Below, piece by piece: positions 1 to 6,579 of a stretch of 27,610 bases of DNA. The first letter of the stretch is position 1; each line of letters opens with the position of its first letter. A model generated the notes under the pieces. That model worked only from the letters and a program-made list of their open reading frames with translations, searched no databases and was not told where the DNA came from. The position numbers were made by a program, and so were the translations under genes. The DNA is from a virus. The stretch is taken from positions 1 through 27,610 of IMG/VR virus record IMGVR_UViG_3300032087_003092, one strand, 5' to 3'.

Positions 1-921
1 TCCATATTCTTGTTCAATAACAGGGATAGCTTCTGCGTATATTTTTGTAAAATCTTCCATGCGGAAGTTTCCGCGCATGGGTCGTTCCCCTGCAAGTCCT
101 GTGCGCTGGGTTCCTGCTACAGTTCCTGCCCCGGTAAGTTGGGGATACATAGCAAGACTTAAATCAGAACCGGGAACCTTTTCCGTAAGACCAGATATGG
201 CATACTTGTCAAACAAATCGCGGACATTGTTTTCTAACGCCTGTAGATTACCTGCACGATTTGATTTATCAGGGCTACCTTCCCTAGTAAACAACTTAAG
301 AGTGGCTTCGTCTTTTAGATCTTTATAGGGCATGGTTATATCCAGCCCCATTTTTTTAAACCCAGATTTTAGTGCGTTTATTCTTTGCTTTGCGCTTTTA
401 CTTACTGTCGGACGGGATTGTGCAAAATCTATAGCTTCTTCAACAGTAGCTGTGCCAGCTTTTAGCTTTTCTACAAATTCTATTTCGGTAAGAGTTTTAG
501 TCATCGCTGTGCCTGTTGGCTTCGGATCATTTGCCGGTGTAGATTCTTTTGCTGTCTCTATATATTTTGATGCAAGTCCACCTTTCTCTTGCATCTCCAT
601 AATACTGCCATACTTTTTCTCATACTCTTCAAAACTAGGTATATCAAATAAGTCTGGGGACTCTATAGTTAATGCCCTTGCAATTCCAAAGTAGGCGTTT
701 TCGTTTGCAAGAGGAAACATTTTTGGAAACTGTTTCATAAAAGAAACAATTTGATTGGCTGTAAACTTCTTGGGAACTGGTATAGGTTTTCCAGCTTTGC
801 CGCCCAAAACCTCAGGGTCTACTGTATTAAAACTTTGCAACTCTTTTAATTCTACCCGTAGTGCATCCATCATAGCACTGACAGCAGATTTATTTTTATT
901 GATGTCGGTTGGTTCTGTCAT
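1..921 (-). CDS. Unassigned phage protein, 3' end outside the window (possible tyrosine recombinase)
   Basis: Open for 307 codons from an ATG at 921 to the left edge with no stop, so the C-terminus is missing. It starts 2 nt after the terminase stop codon, in the same transcription unit. The protein is soluble and lysine-rich. Residues about 150-250 read as alpha-helical, and the last visible part (EDFTKIYAEAIPVIEQEYG) resembles the segment between the core-binding and catalytic domains of tyrosine recombinases. No catalytic Arg or Tyr box lies inside the window, so this is only a suggestion. It is more A+T-rich than the terminase gene. The plus-strand open frames over this stretch have no ribosome sites and are shadows. 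The coding call is firm; the function is open. Confidence 0.75.
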   Translation of the reverse strand, partial: MTEPTDINKNKSAVSAMMDALRVELKELQSFNTVDPEVLGGKAGKPIPVPKKFTANQIVSFMKQFPKMFPLANENAYFGIARALTIESPDLFDIPSFEEYEKKYGSIMEMQEKGGLASKYIETAKESTPANDPKPTGTAMTKTLTEIEFVEKLKAGTATVEEAIDFAQSRPTVSKSAKQRINALKSGFKKMGLDITMPYKDLKDEATLKLFTREGSPDKSNRAGNLQALENNVRDLFDKYAISGLTEKVPGSDLSLAMYPQLTGAGTVAGTQRTGLAGERPMRGNFRMEDFTKIYAEAIPVIEQEYG

Positions 922-923
922 AC

Positions 924-2711
924 CTAATACCCAAAGACTTCATCTTGAACTTTGTGGACCTGATTCTTAATTGCGCCTAGCTGTTGGTGAATCGATGCGT
1001 AACCTGACATCCGTGTCATTACCATGTAGCGAAGGGCATCGTAGGCGTGGTCCTCTGCCTTTGTGTCCACATCTTCGCTGTTGGTTTTAGATAATGGAAT
1101 ACCTGCCATCTGCTTTACAGTGTTCTGGCAGGTTGCAAAAATACGTAGCCGGGGTTCCTCTGTGTAGGGGTCGTTGGCCAGTCGTCTGTGTAGTTCCATC
1201 TTCCCCTGCAGTCTGTTGCGGTCTGAGGGTGTCCAACGAACACCTGCCCGCATCATGGTTTCTGCTATGGATGGGCCGAACCCTGTCTTGTTCCAACAGG
1301 ACGAATCCAGCACGGTATAGTGGGGAAGTGGATCGAGTTGTTCTGCTTCTAGTATTTTATCGGCTAATTCTTCTGCTGTCAAGTGCTTGGCATACAACTC
1401 ACGATAAACCCAGATATTGTTATCCCAATCAATAGCCCCCCACAGAACGCATGACGGACTCGCGTAGCCGTAGTCTGCCGCCCGTATGCGGGGCCAATTT
1501 GTAGGTAACTCGAAAGGTTCGACAACGTGTCGTCTCCGTGAAAATTCTGGGAAAGCTGCACCCTCTGCAACATCCCAGTCCCCTTCGAGCAATCTGCGGC
1601 GTTCTACTTCAGGTAGGGAACGCAGCATGGCTTCGTATTGGCCATCGGCCATCAAGAATGGGTTGTCTGTCAACCGTGCCGGAACAAACTTCCGGTAGAA
1701 CAGCGGCTGACCTTCTTTCTCGTGGCCCGGTGGCCACACAAATGGGTTGCCTGTCTCTACATCAAATGCCGGAAAAGGCTTGTTGGGTTCCGGACCATCA
1801 ATGTAGGTCTTCTTGACCCACCAGCCACCAACACCCCCCGGGTTAGCTGTTGCCCGCATGTAGAGATGCTGCTGGAGTTCGGGGTCTGTGGCACGTAGTC
1901 GGGAACGCAGATAGTCCCACACGTAGGGCGTGGGATACTGGGTGATTTCGTCTATCCCTATCCAGTTGAACGCCTGACCCTGAAAACGGGTTACATCCTT
2001 GTCCTTGTCGAGGTAGGTGAACCAGATGGTTGCACCGGACGGGAAGTGCCACGTGGACTTTGATTCGCGGAACTTAGCCCCGGGGAACGCCTTCGTATAG
2101 AGTTGCCGGGACTTGTCAATCAGTTCGGTCAGTTCGTCTAAGGTGCGGCGAAGAAGCAGACCACGATGATTAGGATTGTGGCAGAAACGCAGAGGATCAG
2201 CCAGCAACGCGAAGGATTTTCCTCCACCTGCTGCCCCACCATAGAGGACATCTCTTTCAGACGATGAAAGAAACTCTTCTTGAGGTCCCGGATTAGGCCG
2301 GAATACGACCTCAGACTCGCCCACAAGGTCAGAGACAGACTTAGGTAGATTTTGTAAATCTCCCATGTCAATAGTGGCTGTGCCTTTTCCCTGCAGAGCC
2401 TTCTCAACTTTTCCAGCGGCTTTTTGAACCTTTTGAGCATAGTTCCGTTGATCCCGTGCTACCTGTGTGGTCTTGGCTGCACGTTTCTTTGCAGCACGAA
2501 CCTTCTTCTGTGTTTCTCGTCTGGCCAGTTCTGCCCGGGAGTAGTTGTAGACTGATTTGGGTTCACCGGGCTGTTTTTTGGGCCTACCGCGTTTTTTCGG
2601 CTGATTTGGCTGCTGTTCGTCCACGACAAACTTTACCCCCTTGTGCCATTTCTTCTCTAGGTGCAATACGTGGCTTTCTCTTCGGGACATACATGCCAGA
2701 CTCTGTATCAT
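924..2711 (-). CDS. terL: Terminase large subunit (packaging ATPase and nuclease)
   Basis: Motor of DNA packaging: it pumps phage DNA into the prohead through the portal and cuts the concatemer. Numbering from the longest frame: Walker A GGAAGGGKS at 158-166, Walker B IGIDE at 251-255, and a C-terminal RNase H-like nuclease with acidic residues near D413 (AADYG), D469 (VLDSS) and D558 (DHAYDALRY). The first ~125 residues are an unusual Lys/Arg-rich tail with an AT-hook-like KKRGRPKK at 39-46. The start is uncertain. ATG 2711 and ATG 2690 overlap the upstream gene by more than 100 nt, and GTG 2624 (VDEQQ) would cut the overlap to about 40 nt. The small subunit lies two genes upstream. Identity is secure from the ATPase and nuclease motifs together. 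Confidence 0.95.
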   Translation of the reverse strand: MIQSLACMSRRESHVLHLEKKWHKGVKFVVDEQQPNQPKKRGRPKKQPGEPKSVYNYSRAELARRETQKKVRAAKKRAAKTTQVARDQRNYAQKVQKAAGKVEKALQGKGTATIDMGDLQNLPKSVSDLVGESEVVFRPNPGPQEEFLSSSERDVLYGGAAGGGKSFALLADPLRFCHNPNHRGLLLRRTLDELTELIDKSRQLYTKAFPGAKFRESKSTWHFPSGATIWFTYLDKDKDVTRFQGQAFNWIGIDEITQYPTPYVWDYLRSRLRATDPELQQHLYMRATANPGGVGGWWVKKTYIDGPEPNKPFPAFDVETGNPFVWPPGHEKEGQPLFYRKFVPARLTDNPFLMADGQYEAMLRSLPEVERRRLLEGDWDVAEGAAFPEFSRRRHVVEPFELPTNWPRIRAADYGYASPSCVLWGAIDWDNNIWVYRELYAKHLTAEELADKILEAEQLDPLPHYTVLDSSCWNKTGFGPSIAETMMRAGVRWTPSDRNRLQGKMELHRRLANDPYTEEPRLRIFATCQNTVKQMAGIPLSKTNSEDVDTKAEDHAYDALRYMVMTRMSGYASIHQQLGAIKNQVHKVQDEVFGY

Positions 2712-3042
2712 ATCCTTTTCCGGACATGTTCATGTCTGTTTTGTATTCATTTGCCTTGTCCCGTCTGCTCTGACGGATCTTTTCCGCCCTTTTTCCACCT
2801 AGCAGTGTTGCTGAACTAACGGGCTTGAATGTTTCAGAATCAAACTCACGTAGACGCACCCGACTATTCAACAGGTCGTTAGTTGACTTGTCTTTGGGGA
2901 CTGCAGCAATATTTTCATTTGCAACAATTTCCTTGTAGATTTTCTGCTGCCCGGGGGACAGCTTATCTACTTCCGACTTTGTAACCTTACGAAATTTAGT
3001 GTTGAACTTCTTTCTAAATTTATCGTATTCATCGAGTGCCAT
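2584..3042 (-). CDS. Hypothetical basic protein between the terminase subunits
   Basis: A 152-residue, strongly basic protein (MALDEYDKFRKKF...). The N-terminal half is predicted helical and charged, and the C-terminal third is rich in Lys, Arg and Gly and looks disordered. I see no recognisable domain. Its 3' end overlaps the long N-terminal frame of the terminase large subunit, and it follows the small subunit by 12 nt, so it is probably co-transcribed with packaging genes. A DNA-binding or packaging accessory role would fit the charge and position, but this is inference. The overlap leaves some doubt about where this gene ends functionally and where the terminase begins. Confidence 0.75.
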   Translation of the reverse strand: MALDEYDKFRKKFNTKFRKVTKSEVDKLSPGQQKIYKEIVANENIAAVPKDKSTNDLLNSRVRLREFDSETFKPVSSATLLGGKRAEKIRQSRRDKANEYKTDMNMSGKGYDTESGMYVPKRKPRIAPREEMAQGGKVCRGRTAAKSAEKTR

Positions 3043-3054
3043 GATTGTTCCTTA

Positions 3055-3456
3055 TCATCCGTCTATGACGACTTCCTTTTTCGGGGGCAGCAACACAACG
3101 CCGTGAACAGCTTGAACGTTGTGGTTGATTGTCTCCTGTTTCGCCAAACCAACACGATTGAGAAGGGATTCCGCTGCGCGGAAACGAAGATCGTCCCCTC
3201 GTTCCGGAACATGGTTGTCAATCGTGCCAATTACCCTGTTCGCAGCCTTCAAGGCATTAGCTGCCAACAGATGTTTCGTCCGTTCGATGATTTCATCGGA
3301 CAACGTATCCTTCAGCCACGTCACAGAGCCGCGTGAGTAGCCCGCATCTAGGGCTGCTTGCGTCACATTACCCCCGTTTTCAAACAACAGGTCTAGGAAA
3401 GACTGTTGCTGGGTCGTGAGTTCGCGCTTCTTGTGCTGTTGTGGCAACAAATTCAT
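3055..3456 (-). CDS. terS: Probable terminase small subunit
   Basis: A 133-residue protein. Residues about 12-45 (LTTQQQSFLDLLFENGG followed by TQAALDAGYS) form the helix-turn-helix typical of phage small terminase subunits, which recognise phage DNA and load it onto the large subunit. The middle (AANALKAANRVIGTIDNHV, and AAESLLNRVGL) is helical and could form the oligomer interface. The length is in the usual range for the family. It stands two genes before the large subunit, on the same strand. The start follows the stop of the preceding small gene closely, suggesting translational coupling, and no strong Shine-Dalgarno sequence is visible. A search against small-terminase profiles would settle it. 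Confidence 0.8.
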   Translation of the reverse strand: MNLLPQQHKKRELTTQQQSFLDLLFENGGNVTQAALDAGYSRGSVTWLKDTLSDEIIERTKHLLAANALKAANRVIGTIDNHVPERGDDLRFRAAESLLNRVGLAKQETINHNVQAVHGVVLLPPKKEVVIDG

Positions 3457-3461
3457 GGTAT

Positions 3462-3665
3462 CTATACTTTAATCTTGTCCCCATCCACGTAGCAGATGGA
3501 ATCTAGGGCAACATGGTTGGGATATGCCCGGGGAATGTCCCGAATCATTTCCTCGATACGGGCCTCACAGTCCTTTTCCCGTAGATAGGGGCCTCGTGCG
3601 TCCTGAATTATAGCACACGGGGCCATATAGGGTAGCATACAGGCCAAAACAACTGCTTCAAACAT
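3462..3665 (-). CDS. Small hypothetical protein with a hydrophobic N-terminus
   Basis: A 67-residue protein starting MFEAVVLACMLPYMAPCAI. The hydrophobic N-terminus, followed by Cys, could be a signal anchor or lipoprotein-like leader, and the rest is soluble (REKDCEARIEEMIRD). The frame is open up to 3770, but the only start there is TTG with no ribosome site. ATG 3665 has an AGGG about 9 nt upstream, so I prefer it. The leftward promoter at 3783-3811 would give a leader of about 110 nt. Two Cys in the body (CEARI and SICYVD) could form a disulfide if exported. Function unknown. Confidence 0.65.
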   Translation of the reverse strand: MFEAVVLACMLPYMAPCAIIQDARGPYLREKDCEARIEEMIRDIPRAYPNHVALDSICYVDGDKIKV

Positions 3666-3782
3666 GATATTGGCCCTAGTATGGTGGAAAGGAGAGGCTG
3701 ACCAGCCTGACGAACATCCCTTTTTCATAGAATCGGGGTTTGTGCGTGGATGTGTGCTGGTTTGGTGCAACCCCTCATTGTT

Positions 3783-3811
3783 ATTTTAGGTCTCGTGCAA
3801 CCCATTGTCAA
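3783..3811 (-). promoter_or_regulatory. Leftward sigma70-type promoter
   Basis: Read on the minus strand: TTGACA (3811-3806), a 17-bp spacer, then TAAAAT (3788-3783). That is a perfect -35 and a 5/6 match at -10. It points at the packaging genes that start at 3665. The -35 sits inside a perfect inverted repeat, CATTGT at 3803-3808 and ACAATG at 3815-3820, which could be an operator. Confidence 0.75.
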
Positions 3812-3863
3812 GCAACAATGTAGGGGAAAACCCCCAATATACCAAAAAAAATAATCCGGGGGG

Positions 3864-3884
3864 GCCTTTTCTGGGGAAAAAGGC
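3864..3884. repeat. Perfect 7-bp inverted repeat between the divergent promoters
   Basis: GCCTTTT (3864-3870), a 7-nt loop, and AAAAGGC (3878-3884). It lies between the leftward promoter at 3783-3811 and the rightward one at 3907-3935. Read leftward it could be a weak terminator, although the T-rich stretch begins about 11 nt after the stem. It could equally be an operator. Confidence 0.5.
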
Positions 3885-3906
3885 TAAAAAAGTGACCCGG
3901 GGGGGG

Positions 3907-3935
3907 TTGACAAAACCGGATCAGACCCATACAAT
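3907..3935 (+). promoter_or_regulatory. Rightward sigma70 promoter of the small RNA
   Basis: TTGACA (3907-3912), a 17-bp spacer, then TACAAT (3930-3935): perfect -35, 5/6 at -10, ideal spacing. Transcription would start near 3942. There is no convincing protein gene downstream on this strand, but a strong intrinsic terminator follows about 50 bp later, so the promoter seems to serve a short RNA. Confidence 0.8.
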
Positions 3936-3941
3936 GGCTTC

Positions 3942-4029
3942 AGAGCCTCCCGGGTAAATATATACTACACCCACCCGGGCCTATATAAGGGATACCCTAG
4001 CGTAGTTGCTGGGGTGTCCCTTTTCTTTT
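3942..4029 (+). ncRNA. Candidate phage small RNA, about 88 nt
   Basis: Bounded by a near-consensus promoter (3907-3935) and an intrinsic terminator (3989-4029). The predicted RNA has a first hairpin with a 7-bp perfect stem (CCCGGGT 3949-3955 with ACCCGGG 3973-3979) and an A/U-rich 17-nt loop. A short linker and the terminator hairpin ending in UUUUCUUUU follow. No reading frame of useful length with a ribosome site lies inside. It is transcribed against the neighbouring genes. The pyrimidine 3' tail can pair with the A/G-rich leaders of minus-strand genes nearby, most extensively with the one before 5228, so regulation of those mRNAs is a hypothesis. Expression has not been shown. Confidence 0.65.
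3989..4029 (+). terminator. Intrinsic terminator of the small RNA
   Basis: GGGATACCC (3989-3997) pairs with GGGTGTCCC (4012-4020) over 9 bp with one G-U. It is followed directly by TTTTCTTTT (4021-4029). Confidence 0.85.
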
Positions 4030-4415
4030 GGGGGCTACCTATAGGTTACCCTTAAGGTGTTGCCGGGAAAACCATACAGGTAACCCAATTCCCAACAAAA
4101 TATGTCGACATTGCATAGACATTATACCGGACCCCCCGTGGCCCATGCGGGCGGGCGTGATGCAACATTTTTATCTTTCCCCATCGGTGATGCCCAAGGG
4201 CAAGCCCCGCCCCCTATCTTCCCGGCAACCCCGCCGGGATGCCCCGCCGGGCTAATCATGGCGCACACACATATGCGCGTATGCTGATTTGTCATGCAGG
4301 AAACAGGGGGGATGGCCGGGAATCCCTGTGGGTATAAACAGCCATTCAGGACAGCCCCGCCCGGGAAAAGCCCCGCCTATTCAGAGAGATACCTATTAAT
4401 CTGCCCCCCGCATAG
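4030..4415. other. Non-coding GC-rich region with hairpins
   Basis: No convincing gene here: the short open frames have no ribosome sites and are full of Pro, Arg and Gly from G/C runs. It holds a perfect hairpin TCCCGGC (4220-4226) / GCCGGGA (4233-4239), a smaller GCGCA/TGCGC hairpin around 4261-4278, and repeats of AGCCCCGCC. A lone leftward TATAAT (4126-4121) has no matching -35. Possible roles are replication origin, packaging signal or regulatory RNA; the sequence does not choose between them. Confidence 0.5.
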
Positions 4416-4428
4416 AAAAAGCCCCGCC
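4203..4428. repeat. Cluster of AGCCCCGCC repeats
   Basis: Four exact copies of the 9-mer at 4203-4211, 4353-4361, 4369-4377 and 4420-4428, plus a one-base variant (TGCCCCGCC) at 4240-4248. The last copy forms one arm of the minus-strand terminator at 4416-4447. Copies have irregular spacing, so they are not classical iterons. They may be remnants of repeated terminator arms. Confidence 0.55.
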
Positions 4429-4447
4429 GGGACTAGCCAAGCGGGGC
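4416..4447 (-). terminator. Intrinsic terminator of the leftward small-gene block
   Basis: On the minus strand GCCCCGC (4447-4441) pairs with GCGGGGC (4427-4421), with a 13-nt loop, followed by TTTTT (4420-4416). It lies about 60 bp after the stop of the gene at 4509-4730. Confidence 0.8.
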
Positions 4448-4508
4448 CAAGTTTGGGACGGGACAAGGGGGAGGAAAAACCTTGCCCCGGCCCAGTTGCT
4501 GGGGATCC

Positions 4509-4730
4509 CTAATCCTTAACGATCACCGGAATATCGAGGTTGGATATCTTGCGGGGATGCTGGTTTCCATAGCTTCCCAGCCCGGTGGCCTCTATAACTT
4601 CATTCAAAACTTCCAGCTGTTTGGTGATGGATGACACAAGGCCGATGATCATGCGGGCTTCATCCCGGGTGATTACCAAGTGCTGATCCAAATTATCTTC
4701 TTTGAGGTTCAGTTGAGTGATGGTTGACAT
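4509..4730 (-). CDS. Small hypothetical protein
   Basis: A 73-residue soluble protein (MSTITQLNLKEDN...). The middle (RDEARMIIGLVSSITKQLEVLNEVIE) is a likely amphipathic or coiled-coil helix, suggesting an oligomer. No domain is recognised. ATG 4730 is preceded by an A/G-rich leader with GGAA repeats ending GGAACC, the same leader as on the genes starting at 5228, 6326 and 7269. It is the last gene before the terminator at 4416-4447. Confidence 0.75.
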   Translation of the reverse strand: MSTITQLNLKEDNLDQHLVITRDEARMIIGLVSSITKQLEVLNEVIEATGLGSYGNQHPRKISNLDIPVIVKD

Positions 4731-4763
4731 GGTTCCTAGTTCCTTTCCTTTAGTTGATTAAGA

Positions 4764-4784
4764 GGCCGGACTAGATGCCCGGCC
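4764..4784. repeat. Intergenic hairpin
   Basis: GGCCGG (4764-4769) and CCGGCC (4779-4784) with a 9-nt loop, in the gap between the genes at 4797 and 4730. There is no T run after it in either direction, so it may be an mRNA-stabilising or attenuating hairpin rather than a terminator. Confidence 0.4.
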
Positions 4785-4796
4785 CCCCATTCTATA

Positions 4797-5228
4797 TCAT
4801 GCCGCCTTATCTTTGACGATACGGAAAATCTTTTGATATCCCTTGCCGGATCTGGCATTGGCCACCCGCCGGGATTCTATTTCAATCCCCAAGCACCGGA
4901 TATCGGTCATCAGCACATGGACATATTGGCGGGATATATTCAGCCGCCCGGCAATGGTTGCGGGGGCAGACCAGTTGCCATTGGCCAAAATATCATAGAC
5001 CTGTTGTCGGCGGGGAGATAGCTTCCGGGCAGGTTTTTCCGGCCCGTAAGCATCCCTCACGATTTGTTCCCAGTGTTTTAAATGATCTTCCCATATGCCG
5101 ATCCAAAATCGGCCTTGTTCATGGTCACCCATGCTATGCGCGATTCTGACCTGTTCCTCACAATCCCGACAGGCTTGACTGTGCAGACCTATGATTGCTT
5201 TTACTTGTTCTTTGGTATAGTTGTTCAT
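4797..5228 (-). CDS. Winged-helix-like DNA-binding protein
   Basis: A 143-residue protein. The C-terminal half (LSPRRQQVYDILANGNW, then ATIAGRLNISRQYVHVLMTDIR) is a helix-turn-helix followed by a basic wing (ESRRVANARSGKG), as in winged-helix regulators. The N-terminal half is helical, with a Cys pair (CRDC) and many His, Glu and Trp residues. I chose ATG 5228 over the in-frame ATG 5246 because a strong A/G-rich ribosome site (AAAGGAAAAGGAACC) lies directly before 5228. The protein probably regulates phage or host genes. Specificity cannot be read from the sequence. Confidence 0.8.
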   Translation of the reverse strand: MNNYTKEQVKAIIGLHSQACRDCEEQVRIAHSMGDHEQGRFWIGIWEDHLKHWEQIVRDAYGPEKPARKLSPRRQQVYDILANGNWSAPATIAGRLNISRQYVHVLMTDIRCLGIEIESRRVANARSGKGYQKIFRIVKDKAA

Positions 5229-5247
5229 GGTTCCTTTTCCTTTCATG

Positions 5248-5331
5248 TTAAAGCTGGATGAACAGCCCTATTAGGGCAATAAGTAGGATCACAACGGCGA
5301 TCCGGTAGAGGATATAGAGGCCTTCCAGCAT
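5248..5331 (-). CDS. 27-residue single-pass membrane peptide
   Basis: Tiny gene starting at ATG 5331, which overlaps the stop of the DUF932 gene as TGATG, so translation is probably coupled. The peptide begins MLEGLYILYRIAVVILLIAL and is nearly one transmembrane helix with an Arg near the start. It fills the gap between the DUF932 gene and the winged-helix gene. Small phage membrane peptides can be toxins, lysis regulators or superinfection-exclusion factors; nothing here decides. The uninterrupted hydrophobicity and coupling support it as real. Confidence 0.55.
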   Translation of the reverse strand: MLEGLYILYRIAVVILLIALIGLFIQL

Positions 5332-6326
5332 CAGGCCGCCACCCCCTCAAGGCTGGCCCATTCAGGGCTTGCAAGGATAGACCGGACATCCGCCTCGCGG
5401 CTGCGTTCCCGCATATGGACTGCGGCCCCGCTGCGGCTGCGGCTGGATTCGGTATGGGTGGACCAATGCGTCAGGGCATTATATCCGGCCCACATGGTTT
5501 CCCCCAGTTCCCCGGCTTCTTCCTTGTAGCGATCAATCATCCAATCGTGTAGTTTCCGGTTATACTGCGGCTTATCCGGATCCGCGTTCGGAGCATCGCA
5601 CAAGGTCGCCTTTAACAGGTCGCTAAAATCAGCAAGGGACAGGCGGGACGCTGCCCAGCGATCCATTAGTTCCCGCTGCCCCTGAAACATGGCAAGGGAC
5701 AGGGTCATTTTCCCGGTGATAGCTGCCGGGTCAAGGTTGCGGGTATGCTTCCTTTTCTGGTGATATGCTTTTTGCCCCCCAAAGACTAGGGAATTGCGGC
5801 AAAGATCCCGATAGGCCCCGCTGAATACTTGAAAAGCCCAAGACTGATCAACACTGTTGAAGATATCCAAGCGCGGGGAAACAGTATCTTGCCCGGCCCG
5901 GCTTTTCACCTCACTGGTCAGCCCGTCAAAACGGATCGTGCGGTGCATTTTCAGACCATTATCAAATAGGCGATCAATCACAGTCACCCGGCCCAGTTCC
6001 GGCCCCAGTTCGCTTGCCCATAGTTGATCGTTATGATCCGCAAGGGTTGATTCATGGGGGACTAGCTTATAGCTATCTGCGACTGGTCGCATATCGCATA
6101 CCTGATCGGTCGCCCGGTTATATATGGCAGAATATCCCTGCAACCGTTCCGGGGCGATTACATCCGAACCCGGCAGGGCGGGTCGCAAGGCTTCCACCGG
6201 GATTCGTTCAAATATCGCCCGCTGCTCATACAGGGACAGATCCCCTACATTATCGTGGACATACTCAAAACCGCCCCGGCCCAGTTGACGGACGGTCGGC
6301 TGCTCTATGGTTGCTATATCTAGCAT
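5331..6326 (-). CDS. DUF932 / phage-plasmid-like protein
   Basis: A 331-residue protein resembling the DUF932 family (phage/plasmid-like protein TIGR03299) by its order of segments: an N-terminal region ending in YSAIYNRATDQ and DSYKLVPHE, the central RLDIFNSVDQSWAFQVFSGAYRDLCRNSLVFG, and a helical C-terminal part. The biochemical role of this family is unknown; members are common on phages and plasmids. The frame extends to 6530, but that extension is translated non-coding sequence. ATG 6326 has the A/G-rich leader AAAGGAAAAACC immediately before it. It is followed directly by the coupled 27-residue peptide and the winged-helix gene. Confidence 0.85.
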   Translation of the reverse strand: MLDIATIEQPTVRQLGRGGFEYVHDNVGDLSLYEQRAIFERIPVEALRPALPGSDVIAPERLQGYSAIYNRATDQVCDMRPVADSYKLVPHESTLADHNDQLWASELGPELGRVTVIDRLFDNGLKMHRTIRFDGLTSEVKSRAGQDTVSPRLDIFNSVDQSWAFQVFSGAYRDLCRNSLVFGGQKAYHQKRKHTRNLDPAAITGKMTLSLAMFQGQRELMDRWAASRLSLADFSDLLKATLCDAPNADPDKPQYNRKLHDWMIDRYKEEAGELGETMWAGYNALTHWSTHTESSRSRSGAAVHMRERSREADVRSILASPEWASLEGVAA

Positions 6327-6382
6327 TGGTTTTTCCTTTCTCACTGGCCCGGCGGGATTGCCCGGCCCTGATTCCTTGTTAC

Positions 6383-6429
6383 CACAGATAAACAAACCGA
6401 AACAAGAGAAAAATACACAGATAAACAAA
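6383..6429. repeat. 14-bp direct repeat upstream of the DUF932 gene
   Basis: CACAGATAAACAAA occurs exactly at 6383-6396 and 6416-6429, start to start 33 bp, about three helical turns. It lies between the terminator of the upstream gene and the DUF932 start, which fits a pair of regulator sites on one DNA face. I see no clear -35/-10 pair here. Confidence 0.6.
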
Positions 6430-6457
6430 AAAGAGACCGGGCAAGAAATCTGCCCGG
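6427..6457 (-). terminator. Intrinsic terminator after the Gp88-like gene
   Basis: On the minus strand CCGGGCA (6457-6451), a 7-nt loop, and TGCCCGG (6443-6437) form a perfect stem. It is followed after TCTC by six T (6432-6427). It ends transcripts from the gene at 6580-7269. The rest of 6327-6579 holds no gene that I can support. Confidence 0.8.
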
Positions 6458-6579
6458 CCCCGCAAAACAGCCCCGCGACTCGCTGCCTTGCCCTGCCGAT
6501 ACCGCCCCCGGGAAAAAGGAAGAAACCCATACAGACATATCAGCCCCAATTTAGTGTCGCCCAGTTTGTCACGATCCCC

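Noticed and set aside
59-970. Three plus-strand open frames over the left-edge gene
   Set aside because: The minus strand is open for 307 codons without interruption from an ATG placed 2 nt after the terminase stop; the plus frames lack ribosome sites and family resemblance.
4121-4126. Leftward TATAAT as promoter
   Set aside because: No -35 at 16-18 bp and no TG extension; a lone -10 word is expected by chance.
4028-4512. Plus-strand open frames of 60-75 codons in the non-coding region
   Set aside because: Composition is Pro/Arg/Gly/Ala from G/C runs, no ribosome sites, and they cross hairpins and a terminator.
6341-6538. N-terminal extension of DUF932 and a minus-strand open frame in the gap
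   Set aside because: They run over a perfect terminator hairpin and direct repeats; the good ribosome site is at ATG 6326.
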